NCBI GenBank assembly: GCA_948471205.1
Contig: CAOKRT010000006.1
Coordinates: forward strand, 1-64,000
Length of the DNA stretch: 64,000 nt
Direction: 5' to 3'
From: an uncultured Oscillospiraceae bacterium
GTDB lineage: Bacteria; Bacillota; Clostridia; Oscillospirales; Acutalibacteraceae
The notes below the pieces were generated by a model. It did not search any database and was not told the DNA's origin. It was given only the letters and a program-made list of their open reading frames with translations. A program made the position numbers and the translations under genes. Shown piece by piece: positions 17,121 through 26,506 of the stretch (position 1 is its first letter; every line of letters starts with the position of its first letter).

Positions 17121-19287
17121 AATCTAATACAGATTGCAAAATTTTTACGGGTTTTCTTAAAATCAGCTTTATCATTTTCTTCATTTTTTTGATAAAGGAA
17201 TCTTTTTCTTGCACTTTTGCCGAAGCATTAAGCATGCGGCATCTTTCCTTGTGCCTGTCCATCAATGCTTTTTCATCTGCAATCGTTTGTTTGGAAATTT
17301 CATTATTGCCGTAATCTCTTGATAAAAGAATATAATAGTCCGTACCAACATCTTCCGGCAACGTATAAATGTACTCCAGCAGTTCATCTATACTTAAATC
17401 TTTTACAAAATTACGGCTTAATTTATAGGTTCTTTCAAGCTGCAGCAAAAATGCTTTATAAAATTCCGTATCTTCATGAAAGCTGTGTTTTGCGGCAAGT
17501 TTCTGAAAGGCTTTTACAATAAGATAGTAATTATACGAACTTCTGACGCCGGCCGCAGTTGTTATAATTGAATTTTCCCTTAATCTGCGGTTATAAAGCT
17601 CAATATTCTCAAATCTGACTCTCTGTGAAAGCGAAAGACATTCCATTGTAAACGGGTTATCCTCATAAATTAATCCTTTTATAAACTGAATACCGTTTTC
17701 GGTAAGAAAACTTCTTTTTATAAGCTGCAAACATGCAGACGGCTTGAACTCTGCATTTTCACTCATGATAACAAACATTTTGCGACCGGTCATTACGCCG
17801 TTATAATCTGCTTTTCTTGCATAATACGAATAATATTTATCAAACTGATCCGCAACGCAGTCTTCCTTGTCATAAAATGATTTTGCAATGAAAAAAAGCT
17901 GATCCAGATTATCTTTTTTTGCTTCTGCATAAAGATATTCCAATGCTTTGGGTTCAATATAATCATCGCTGTCCAGAAAAACAATATATTCGCCTGTTGC
18001 TGCAGCCACGCCGGCATTTCTTGCTGAAGAAAGCCCCCCGTTTTCTTTACGGATTACAACAATGCGGCTGTCTGCTTTTTCATATTGCGCAAGAATTTCC
18101 GAAGACCTGTCTGTTGAACCGTCATCCACACATATAATTTCAATATCCTTTAATGTATTGTTTATAACAGAATCCACGCATTCATTAAGATATAATTCAA
18201 CATTATAAACAGGAATAATAACGGAAACTTTAACAATACCGTCATTTGCAATCTCAACAGGACATTCCCACTTGCTTATATCAACCTTCGGCTTTTCGGC
18301 AGGAACAACTGCCCTGCTGTCCCATAATGCAGCAGACGTGCTTTCCAGAATTTCCGCCAGCTTTTCAAAGTCGCTTTTATTATAAAAATATCCTCTTGAA
18401 TGCCCAAGAACATCTAAATGATAAAAAAACGAATCACGAAGAAAATCCGCAACCGATAAATAGTTTTCTTTGTTTGTAATTTTATTCAGTGCATAAAGAC
18501 AGGTGCTCAAAGACCTGTTTACAAAACTTTGTTCAAATGCTGTGAAAATCTTTTTTTTCTGAAGTTCTTCTTTTAAGGCAAAAAGCGCTTTGTAAAAATC
18601 TGTTGAAAGCTCTGCTGTTGTTCCCTGAAGACTGCTGCTGTTTTCAATTCTGTAATTTACAAAAGGTTTATTTATATAAGTTATTCTTTCGGCACAGGCA
18701 AGCGCCGTATAAACAAAAAATAAATCATTTGTTTTTTTCAGCGGCTGAAACTGAAATCCGTTATCAACAATATAATCTTTTCTGAAAAGTTTAGTCCACG
18801 GCGCAGGGCTTACGGCATTAAAAATTCTGCGGCTGATTTCTGCAGCGGAAAACGGTGTTTCGGCAGGCAGAAAATCTGTGTTCAGATAATGTGCAGGCCA
18901 CGTATATTCACCGGTTTTTTCGTTAAAATTTTTGGCAGAACAAATGCATATCTGCGCATGATCACTCTCTGCCTTTTCATACATGGAAAGCAGCATATCG
19001 GGGGCAAAAAAATCATCTGCATCAAGAAAAACAACATATTTTCCCTTGGCATATTTAAGCCCGGTGTTTCTTGCAACACCCGCATAGCTGTTTTTCTGCC
19101 GAACAAGCGAAATGCGGCTGTCTTTTTTGCAAAAATCATTTATGATTTCAACAGAATTATCACTTGAACCGTCATCCACACATATAATTTCTATTTCTCC
19201 AAGCGTCTGTTGTAAAAGACTGCCGATACACTGCTCAATATACTTTTCCGCATTATAAACAGGAATAATAGCTGAAACCTTAACCAT
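17119..19287 (-). CDS. tandem family-2 glycosyltransferase (two GT-A domains)
   Basis: A 722-residue cytoplasmic glycosyltransferase with two complete GT2 catalytic domains in series. Domain 1 (from residue 3) has SAIIPVYNAEKYIEQ, CVDDGSSDNS and VFLDADDFF. Domain 2 (from about residue 348) has SVIIPVYNVELYLNE, CVDDGSTDRS and VFLDSDDYI. Both keep the DXD metal motif, so a bifunctional or processive polymerase that alternates two sugars is plausible. Such enzymes build wall teichoic acid-like or capsular glycans. The ATG at 19287 follows CGGAGG. The substrate is unknown. No other capsule genes are adjacent. Confidence 0.88.
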   Translation of the reverse strand: MVKVSAIIPVYNAEKYIEQCIGSLLQQTLGEIEIICVDDGSSDNSVEIINDFCKKDSRISLVRQKNSYAGVARNTGLKYAKGKYVVFLDADDFFAPDMLLSMYEKAESDHAQICICSAKNFNEKTGEYTWPAHYLNTDFLPAETPFSAAEISRRIFNAVSPAPWTKLFRKDYIVDNGFQFQPLKKTNDLFFVYTALACAERITYINKPFVNYRIENSSSLQGTTAELSTDFYKALFALKEELQKKKIFTAFEQSFVNRSLSTCLYALNKITNKENYLSVADFLRDSFFYHLDVLGHSRGYFYNKSDFEKLAEILESTSAALWDSRAVVPAEKPKVDISKWECPVEIANDGIVKVSVIIPVYNVELYLNECVDSVINNTLKDIEIICVDDGSTDRSSEILAQYEKADSRIVVIRKENGGLSSARNAGVAAATGEYIVFLDSDDYIEPKALEYLYAEAKKDNLDQLFFIAKSFYDKEDCVADQFDKYYSYYARKADYNGVMTGRKMFVIMSENAEFKPSACLQLIKRSFLTENGIQFIKGLIYEDNPFTMECLSLSQRVRFENIELYNRRLRENSIITTAAGVRSSYNYYLIVKAFQKLAAKHSFHEDTEFYKAFLLQLERTYKLSRNFVKDLSIDELLEYIYTLPEDVGTDYYILLSRDYGNNEISKQTIADEKALMDRHKERCRMLNASAKVQEKDSFIKKMKKMIKLILRKPVKILQSVLD

Positions 19288-19408
19288 AATACCTGCCTCC
19301 GATCTCATACATATGTTTATTTAGTATAATACTTAAAACATTATATGTCAACACACGCCGGAACAACAAAATGAAAACATGTAATTTATTACAAAAAATG
19401 AAATTTCG

Positions 19409-19437
19409 TTGACAATACGGTTACTAAATGTTATTAT
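19409..19437 (+). promoter_or_regulatory. sigma-A promoter of the FN3-repeat glucosaminidase
   Basis: TTGACA (19409-19414), 17 nt, TATTAT (19432-19437), with AGGAGG at 19462-19467 before the start at 19481. Confidence 0.85.
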
Positions 19438-19480
19438 TTGTATAACCTTGATTAAATTAAACAGGAGGATGAAATAAAGT

Positions 19481-22400
19481 ATGAAAAAACGAATACTCAG
19501 TCTTGTTTTATCTTTTTTTGTAATATTAATGATATTGCCCGCTTTCCCTCCCAATGCACAGGCAGTGGATTATGCGGCAGAACTGAAAAGCAAGGGTTTT
19601 CCGGCATCTTATATACCGGCCCTAGTTTCACTTCACAATAAATACCCAAAATGGAAATTTGAACCGTTTATCGTAAACGAAGATTTCAGCTATGCTGTTT
19701 CGCAGGAAAGAATTCCGCACTCGCAGCAGCTTATACAAATTTACTCAGGCAATAACGGAAAAGGTTATTACTGTGAATGTTCAGCCTGCTTTAAAAACGG
19801 AAATTACGTGGTGCACGAGGGCAGCAACTGGGTTTCCGCCTCACAAAAGGCTGTTGAATATTATATGGATCCAAGAAATTTCCTTGACGAAAAACATATT
19901 TTTCAGTTTGAATCCATATTCAGAAACACCAGCCAGACACAGACCGGTGTTGAAGGAATACTTGCGGGCACATGGATGCACAACGCAAATATTACCTATA
20001 AAGACGCAAACGGAAAAACAGTAACGTATTCACCTACTAAAAAATATTCGCAGGCTATTATGGAGGCTTCCTCCGCAAGCGGTCTTTCCGCATACTATAT
20101 CGCAGCAAAAATCGTGCAGGAGGTTGGCGGCGCCACCAACTCGGCAGGGGGCGCAAGCGGCACATTCAAAGGCTATCCCGGCATTTATAACTACTATAAT
20201 ATAGCTGCATATACCGGCGCCAAAGACGGAATAGAATGGGCTTCCTATCAGGCAAACGGTCCTCATATTCAAACCAGCTCGGGTGTAAGCGTAAATATGA
20301 GAAGCGGTCCGTCAACATCAACAAGCATTGTTGTATCTGTTCCAAGCGGAACAGCAGCAAGGGATTATTCTTACACTGCTGTACAGGCTGACGGCTACAA
20401 ATGGGTTAAGCTTACAGCAACAGTAAACGGAAAAGCATATACCGGATATGTACGTTCCGACTATTTCTTCGAAGGCACCGATAAATACAACCGTCCCTGG
20501 ACAAACCCGTATCTTTCAATTTACAACGGCGCCAAATGGATTAAAAACAATTTTGAAGATCAGTTCACAGGCTATCTGCAGAAATTTAATGTAAATGCCG
20601 CATCTAACCAAATGCACAGCCACGAATATATGGCAAATGTGCAGGCTGCGGCAACAGAAGCAGTAAAAAAATATAACGGTTATAACAAGGCCGGCACGCT
20701 CAGCGATGCAATGACCTTTTCCATTCCCGTTTACAAAAACATGCCGAATGATATTTCAAAGGTTTCCAATGTTAAAACAGAACTTGTTACGGCAGATACC
20801 GTAAAAATCAGCTATAACAAAATATCTTCCGCAACAGGCTATCAGATTCAGATTAAAGAAAGCGGCGGAGACTGGAAGCATTACGTTCACACCACATACA
20901 CCTCTAAAAACTGGCAGTTTGAAGAGGGCAAAACCTATCAGATGAGAATACGGACATATGATCTTATTAACGGTAAATATTCTTATCATGATAACTGGTC
21001 TGATACCGTTACATTCTCAACCAAACGCACATCGGCAAACATTCCGCAGGTTAAAAACTTCCGCGTTACAAATGTTAAATCCACAGGATATGCAACCGTT
21101 TCCTGCACAAAAGACCCGCTTGCAAGCGGCTATCAGATTCAAACCAGCAAAGACGGCGGCAAAACCTGGCAGCATTATGTGCATACAGGTTACTGGACAA
21201 AGGAATGGCAGTTTGAACTGGGCTATGATTATAAGATAAGAATGCGTGCTTATGATCTTATTAACGGTAAATACACCTATTCCGGCAAATGGTCCGAAAT
21301 CTTATCTTTCTCAACAAAGAGTACCGGAAATAACCTGCAGAAAGTTAAAAATTTCTCCGTTACCAACGTTAAGTCAAACGGCATGGCAACCGTTTCCTGT
21401 ACAAAAGACCCTGCTGCAAGCGGCTATCAGATTCAAATCAGCAAAGACGGCGGCAAAACCTGGCAGCATTATGTGCATACAGGTTACTGGACAAAAGAAT
21501 GGCAGTTTGAAACAGGCTATGATTATAAAATAAGAATGAGAAGTTATCTGTATACAAACGGAAAATATTCTTATTCAACTTATTGGTCAGACACCTTGTC
21601 TTTCTCTACCAAGCCAACGCTTCAGAAGGTGAAAAACTTTTCTGTAACAAATGTAAAAGCAAACGGTTCGGCAACCGTTTCCTGCTCAAAAGACCCGCTT
21701 GCAAGCGGCTATCAGATTCAGGTAAGCAAGGACGGCGGCAAAACCTGGCAGCATTATGTGCATACAGGCTACTGGACAAAGGAATGGAAATTTGATAAAA
21801 ATACCAATTATAAAATAAGAATGAGAAGTTATCTGTATACAAACGGAAAATATTCTTATTCATCCTATTGGTCTGACACCTTATCATTCTCTACCAAAAC
21901 AAATCTTCAGAAGGTTAAAAATTTCTCTGTTACAAATGTTAAGCCAAACGGCACAGCAACCGTTTCCTGCTCAAAAGATACTGCCGCAAGCGGTTATCAG
22001 ATTCAGATTAAAGAAAACGGCGGAAGCTGGAAACATTATGTTCACACAGGTTACTGGACAAAAACATGGCAGTTTGAACCCAATAAAGATTATCAGGTAA
22101 GAATGAGAAGCTATCTTATCATAAACGGCGAATACTGCTATTCGGAATACTGGTCAGACACCTTATCTTTTTCAACAAAAAACAAACTTGCCCAGGTTAA
22201 GAATTTTTCCGTTACAAATAATAAGTACGACGGAAACGTTACTGTTTCCTGTGCGAAAGACAACGCCGCAAGCGGATACCAGATTCAGATTAAAGAAAAC
22301 GGCGGAAGCTGGAAGCATTATGTTCACACAGGCTACTGGACAAAAACATGGAGCTTTGACAGAAATAAAGATTATCAGATTAGAATGAGAAGTTATCTGC

Positions 22401-22756
22401 TTATTGACGGCAAATACTATTATTCAAATTACTGGTCCAATGTTATTTCATTTACAACAAAGCGTCCTGCCGAATCTATTCCGAAGGTGAAAAATTTCTC
22501 TGTTACCAATATAAAAACAAACGGTTCGGCAACCGTTTCCTGTGCAAAAGACCCACTTGCAAGCGGCTATCAGATTCAGGTGAGCAAGGACGGCGGCAAA
22601 ACCTGGCAGCATTATGTGCATACAGGCTACTGGACAAAGGAATGGAAATTCGATAAAAACACCAATTACAAAATAAGAATGCGCGCTTATGATCTTATCG
22701 GCGGCGGATATTCATATTCATCAAACTGGTCGGACATTCTTTCGTTTTCCACCTGA
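19481..22756 (+). CDS. secreted N-acetylglucosaminidase-like wall hydrolase with SH3 domain and seven FN3-like repeats
   Basis: A 1091-residue exported protein. Residues 1-28 are a signal peptide (cleavage after NAQA). Residues ~30-245 resemble the LytD/Auto-type endo-beta-N-acetylglucosaminidase fold (GVEGILAGTWMHNANI and AKIVQEVGG, likely catalytic glutamate). Residues ~255-330 form a bacterial SH3 domain (VNMRSGPSTSTSIV). From residue ~425 to the end there are seven ~95-residue FN3-like repeats, each with the block GYQIQ, HYVHTGYWTK and a closing YWSDTLSFST. There is no C-terminal anchor, so binding to the wall is presumably through SH3. It probably acts in septal wall turnover or surface adhesion. 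Confidence 0.85.
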   Translation: MKKRILSLVLSFFVILMILPAFPPNAQAVDYAAELKSKGFPASYIPALVSLHNKYPKWKFEPFIVNEDFSYAVSQERIPHSQQLIQIYSGNNGKGYYCECSACFKNGNYVVHEGSNWVSASQKAVEYYMDPRNFLDEKHIFQFESIFRNTSQTQTGVEGILAGTWMHNANITYKDANGKTVTYSPTKKYSQAIMEASSASGLSAYYIAAKIVQEVGGATNSAGGASGTFKGYPGIYNYYNIAAYTGAKDGIEWASYQANGPHIQTSSGVSVNMRSGPSTSTSIVVSVPSGTAARDYSYTAVQADGYKWVKLTATVNGKAYTGYVRSDYFFEGTDKYNRPWTNPYLSIYNGAKWIKNNFEDQFTGYLQKFNVNAASNQMHSHEYMANVQAAATEAVKKYNGYNKAGTLSDAMTFSIPVYKNMPNDISKVSNVKTELVTADTVKISYNKISSATGYQIQIKESGGDWKHYVHTTYTSKNWQFEEGKTYQMRIRTYDLINGKYSYHDNWSDTVTFSTKRTSANIPQVKNFRVTNVKSTGYATVSCTKDPLASGYQIQTSKDGGKTWQHYVHTGYWTKEWQFELGYDYKIRMRAYDLINGKYTYSGKWSEILSFSTKSTGNNLQKVKNFSVTNVKSNGMATVSCTKDPAASGYQIQISKDGGKTWQHYVHTGYWTKEWQFETGYDYKIRMRSYLYTNGKYSYSTYWSDTLSFSTKPTLQKVKNFSVTNVKANGSATVSCSKDPLASGYQIQVSKDGGKTWQHYVHTGYWTKEWKFDKNTNYKIRMRSYLYTNGKYSYSSYWSDTLSFSTKTNLQKVKNFSVTNVKPNGTATVSCSKDTAASGYQIQIKENGGSWKHYVHTGYWTKTWQFEPNKDYQVRMRSYLIINGEYCYSEYWSDTLSFSTKNKLAQVKNFSVTNNKYDGNVTVSCAKDNAASGYQIQIKENGGSWKHYVHTGYWTKTWSFDRNKDYQIRMRSYLLIDGKYYYSNYWSNVISFTTKRPAESIPKVKNFSVTNIKTNGSATVSCAKDPLASGYQIQVSKDGGKTWQHYVHTGYWTKEWKFDKNTNYKIRMRAYDLIGGGYSYSSNWSDILSFST
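20758..22756 (+). repeat. seven tandem ~285-bp coding repeats (FN3-like units)
   Basis: The repeats begin near 20758 and run to the stop. Units 4 (about 21620-21900) and 7 (about 22480-22756) are nearly identical over the KDGGKTWQHYVHTGYWTKEW segment, more alike than to adjacent units. This suggests recent duplication or gene conversion. The first unit is the most divergent. Confidence 0.85.
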
Positions 22757-22780
22757 TTTAAACAAAAATAAAAGATTATA

Positions 22781-22813
22781 AAAAGCAGACAGCAAAATGT
22801 CTGCTTTTTCTTT
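22781..22813 (+). terminator. terminator of the FN3-repeat gene
   Basis: Stem AAAAGCAGACA/TGTCTGCTTTT followed by a T-rich tail. Confidence 0.9.
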
Positions 22814-22834
22814 TTTAAAACCGTTAAAATATGC

Positions 22835-22863
22835 TTGTAAAAATATGATAATTATTATATTAT
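22835..22863 (+). promoter_or_regulatory. sigma-A promoter of the GH95 gene
   Basis: TTGTAA (22835-22840), 17 nt, TATTAT (22858-22863), 36 bp before the start. Confidence 0.65.
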
Positions 22864-22898
22864 TAAATTACACAAAATAGATTTTGGGGTATAACTCT

Positions 22899-24989
22899 AT
22901 GAAAAACACATTATTTTACACAAAAAAAGCAAAACACTTTGAAGAAGCGCTTCCTGTCGGAAACGGAAGGATGGGCGCAATGGTTTACGGAAACTTGAGT
23001 AACGAAAAAATTTCTCTTAACGAAGATACTTTATGGAGCGGTTATCCAAAGGATTTAAACACAAAGGATGCACATACTTACCTTGAAGAAATACGGCAGA
23101 ACATTTTCAGCGGTAATTATGAAAAAGCCGAAGCACTTGCAAATTCTAAATTTCACGGACATTGGTGCGAAAGCTATCTGCCGTTCGGAAATATTGAAAT
23201 CAGCTTTACATCGAAAATTTCAAAAAAAGGATATAAAAGAACGCTTGATATTTCAAAAGGCATTGCCGTTACGGAATGCAAAGGCATAACAGAAACTGTT
23301 TTTGCAAGCCATCCTGCCAATCTTATCGTAATAAATCTTAAATCGGACAGCAACTTTTCCTGCCGCATATCTTTCAGCAGCCAGCTTCAGAATAAGGTTT
23401 ATACAAACGATAACATGCTTATTATGGAAGGCTCAGCTCCTGAAATATGCCAGCCGCCTTATCATACAGACGGCACACCGGTTGTTTACGGTGACAAGGC
23501 AATGAAATTTGCAGGCGCCGCCAAAGTGCTTGGAACAGCAGCATTTGAAAACGGAAATATCCTTGTTTCAAATCAAAAAGAAATCACAGTATTGATAAGC
23601 CTTGCCACATCGTTTATAGATTTTAAAACTATGCCGACGGCAAATGCACTTGAAAGGGTAATGAAACCTTTACAGCATATTAAATCTTATAACGAACTTC
23701 TTGAAGAGCATATAAATGACTTTTCGGCTCTTTTCAACAGAGTTGATTTTACGCTTGACGGCGGAAAATCCGATATGCCTACCAACAAACGCCTGAAATC
23801 ACTCAGAAGCGGTTCTGCTGATAATGAACTGGTTGCCCTTCTGTTCCAGTTCGGAAGATATTTAACCATTTCGGCATCCAGAAAAGGTACTGCCGCAATG
23901 AATCTTCAGGGAATATGGAACGAGCATCTGCGTGCGCCGTGGAGTTCCAATTATACAATTAATATTAACACCCAAATGAATTATTGGTGCACAGATATAT
24001 GCAATCTTTCCGAATGCTTTGAACCGCTTACAGAGCTTGTTAAAAAGCTTGCCGAAAAAGGTACGGTAACTGCAAAGGATTATTACGGCTGCGGCGGATT
24101 CTGCGCACATCATAATTCCGACATCTGGGGAAATACAAATCCGGCAGGTCACCCTAATGGCGACGGAGACGATTCTTCGTTTTCAATTTGGCAGGCAAGC
24201 GCCCCATGGCTTCTTGTTATGCTTTATGACCATTATCTTTATACCGGCAGCCAAGATTATCTGGAAGAGATTAAACCTCTTTTCAAGGCAAATCTGGATT
24301 TTTACAAGGATTTCCTTGTTGAACATAACGGCGAACCCGTTACCTGCCCATCTCTTTCTCCCGAAAATACATATTTAAGCCAAAACGGCGCACACTGCCT
24401 TACTTACATGCCAAGTATGGACAGGGGCATTCTGTTTGATTTCTTCCATATCTGCCGTGAATTGGGATTTGACGCACCCGAGATTGAGCAGATTAAGCCC
24501 GCATCTGACGGAAGAGTGCCCGAATGGTGTGAGGAATTCGGAGAAAAAGAACCGCAGCACCGCCATGTGAGCCACCTTTATTCTATTTACCCATCACCGT
24601 TTGAATGTTCGGATGAACTGAAAAAGGCGGCAGAAAAATCCCTGTATAAACGGGGATTCGGCGGAACCGGCTGGAGTCTTGGATGGAAAGTATGCCTTTG
24701 GGCAAGACTGAAAAACGGCGAAAATGCTTATAAGCTGATTATAAATCAGTTAAGACCTATGCATCCTAAAAAAATCATTCTGTTTTACGGCGGCGGTTCC
24801 TATCCGAATTTGTTTGATGCGCATCCGCCTTTCCAGATAGACGGTAATTTCGGTGTTACCGCCGGCATTGCCGAAATGATTAAAAACAATGCCATGCCGA
24901 AAAACTGGAACGGCAGTATAAAAGGCATTAAGCTGAAAGACGGCACAGAACTGAATGCTAAAATAGAGAACGGAAAACTGGTATTCTGA
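22899..24989 (+). CDS. GH95 family alpha-L-fucosidase (1,2-alpha-fucosidase-like), cytoplasmic
   Basis: A 696-residue glycoside hydrolase with the GH95 landmarks: LPVGNGRMGAMVYG and SLNEDTLWSG at the N-terminal beta-domain, NYTININTQMNYW (the paired asparagines of the active site), SPENTY (acid glutamate region) and FQIDGNFG (aspartate region). Family members cleave Fuc-alpha-1,2-Gal of H-antigen and mucin or milk glycans, though some prefer alpha-L-galactose. There is no signal peptide, so it would act on imported oligosaccharides. ATG at 22899 was chosen over an in-frame TTG at 22884 because GGGG lies at the right distance. Confidence 0.9.
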   Translation: MKNTLFYTKKAKHFEEALPVGNGRMGAMVYGNLSNEKISLNEDTLWSGYPKDLNTKDAHTYLEEIRQNIFSGNYEKAEALANSKFHGHWCESYLPFGNIEISFTSKISKKGYKRTLDISKGIAVTECKGITETVFASHPANLIVINLKSDSNFSCRISFSSQLQNKVYTNDNMLIMEGSAPEICQPPYHTDGTPVVYGDKAMKFAGAAKVLGTAAFENGNILVSNQKEITVLISLATSFIDFKTMPTANALERVMKPLQHIKSYNELLEEHINDFSALFNRVDFTLDGGKSDMPTNKRLKSLRSGSADNELVALLFQFGRYLTISASRKGTAAMNLQGIWNEHLRAPWSSNYTININTQMNYWCTDICNLSECFEPLTELVKKLAEKGTVTAKDYYGCGGFCAHHNSDIWGNTNPAGHPNGDGDDSSFSIWQASAPWLLVMLYDHYLYTGSQDYLEEIKPLFKANLDFYKDFLVEHNGEPVTCPSLSPENTYLSQNGAHCLTYMPSMDRGILFDFFHICRELGFDAPEIEQIKPASDGRVPEWCEEFGEKEPQHRHVSHLYSIYPSPFECSDELKKAAEKSLYKRGFGGTGWSLGWKVCLWARLKNGENAYKLIINQLRPMHPKKIILFYGGGSYPNLFDAHPPFQIDGNFGVTAGIAEMIKNNAMPKNWNGSIKGIKLKDGTELNAKIENGKLVF

Positions 24990-25026
24990 TTTACTTTCCG
25001 TGTTTATCAAAACAAAAAATGCAATA

Positions 25027-25062
25027 AAAAAGCACCATAGGGATAACCCCCGTGGTGCTTTT
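25027..25062. terminator. bidirectional terminator between GH95 and DUF975 genes
   Basis: Stem AAAAGCACCA/TGGTGCTTTT with flanking A- and T-runs, serving the converging genes. Confidence 0.85.
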
Positions 25063-25078
25063 AATATTTATCTTAGCC

Positions 25079-26479
25079 TTAGGATTTTGTAACGTCATTT
25101 TCAGCAGCAGATTCCGGTTCGGCAGGCATATCAGATGGCGGTTCATTGACTGCCGGTTCTTCAAAAATCTGTTCCTGTGCTGTTTCCTGCACAGGTATTT
25201 CAGTTTCCGGTTGCTGCTCCGTTTCCTGAATCGGTGCAGTTTCCTGCTCAACCGGCGCAGCACCTTCATTCTGCGGAGCATAATTCGGCTGCGGAGCTGC
25301 ATTATTCATATTATAAGGCTGCTGATAAGGATTTGCATATGGATTATACGGCTGATTCACATTACCGTATGACTGGTTATTTCCGTTAGGTGCATACTGC
25401 GGTGCATCTGTATATCCATAAGCAGTATTCTGCGGATACTGGTTTGCATAATAAGGATTCTGTACATTACCATACGGCTGATTCTGCGGATTAAAACCGT
25501 TAGCATACATTTGCGCATATTTGGCATAACGCTGTGCATCTGAAAGAAAATCATCCTCGGTAACCCTTCCCTCTTGGAGTGCACGAATGCGGAAATTTTC
25601 ATAGTAAAGCGCATTCGTTGCCGAAAAATACGGCAATACATAAATATAAGGTATGCCTAAACATAATGAACTAAGAAGGAACCACGGGAAAAAGCTTAAA
25701 TTCATAACAAAAAGCTCCCAGCGGTTTCCCTTTACCATTTTCTTGCTTACATCAAGCGCCTGACTTGGAGAAATATCAGGATTGTCGCACATAATCTGGA
25801 ATGCAAAATACGAACTGAAATAATAAACAATACCCGGTATGATGAAAAGCCAGCAAAGGAAGTATACACATAAACCTCTTAGCAAAACAACACCGAGTTT
25901 TTTGCCGTAATTCACCTTAAACGCATTTCTGAAAACGGTGCTTATTCCGCTGCCGGCATCAAATCTTTGTCCTCTTATGAAAGAAACATACAGTCCCGAA
26001 AGAGAAACCTCAAGCGGCGACAGAAAAACATAAGCAATCATGCCCAGCATATATATAAGCCAAAATATTACCATAAAGGCTGCATATTCAAAAAAGAAAT
26101 CGTCGGTATTATACGGCACGCGTTCATAATAATCATACTCCGGATTATCCGCGCCGAAATTATAAAAATCATGACCGTCCGGATTATCGCTGTATGCATC
26201 TGAACCGAAATTGTAAAAATCGTTTTCGCCGCTTTCCCCAAAATGATTGAAATCATCGTCTATACCGAAATCTTCAGGGTTATCATAAAAATTATTTTCT
26301 ATACTCTCGGTAAACGGAACAACGAAGGAAAAGAATTTATTCATAACAGAACCGTATCCAATATAAATAATGCCGCCCATGCAAACCATAACAGCAAGCT
26401 GAATTACAAACAGCTTGAACACATTATTTCTGATAAGGTCTTTTGCCTGTTGTTTTATTAAAGGTCTGTTTAAATTCAT
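25079..26479 (-). CDS. DUF975 family integral membrane protein with disordered C-terminal tail
   Basis: A 466-residue membrane protein of unknown function. It begins MNLNRPLIKQQAKDLIRNN, the typical DUF975 start, followed by a first helix (residues ~20-45). A long acidic loop (~50-115) contains a twice-repeated DFYNFG motif. Several further helices up to residue ~310 include the conserved FRNAFKVNYGKKLGVV and ISPSQALDVSKKMVKGNRWELF blocks. The last ~140 residues are rich in Asn, Gln, Pro, Tyr and Glu and look disordered. ATG at 26479 has GAGGGG upstream. It follows glyS by 28 bp and is probably co-transcribed. Confidence 0.8.
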   Translation of the reverse strand: MNLNRPLIKQQAKDLIRNNVFKLFVIQLAVMVCMGGIIYIGYGSVMNKFFSFVVPFTESIENNFYDNPEDFGIDDDFNHFGESGENDFYNFGSDAYSDNPDGHDFYNFGADNPEYDYYERVPYNTDDFFFEYAAFMVIFWLIYMLGMIAYVFLSPLEVSLSGLYVSFIRGQRFDAGSGISTVFRNAFKVNYGKKLGVVLLRGLCVYFLCWLFIIPGIVYYFSSYFAFQIMCDNPDISPSQALDVSKKMVKGNRWELFVMNLSFFPWFLLSSLCLGIPYIYVLPYFSATNALYYENFRIRALQEGRVTEDDFLSDAQRYAKYAQMYANGFNPQNQPYGNVQNPYYANQYPQNTAYGYTDAPQYAPNGNNQSYGNVNQPYNPYANPYQQPYNMNNAAPQPNYAPQNEGAAPVEQETAPIQETEQQPETEIPVQETAQEQIFEEPAVNEPPSDMPAEPESAAENDVTKS

Positions 26480-26506
26480 AATTACCCCTCTTTTTTTCAA
26501 ATTCAA

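Noticed and set aside
20758-22756. Regular repeats suggesting a CRISPR array
   Set aside because: The period is ~285 bp, the repeats are in frame and translate to FN3-like domains.
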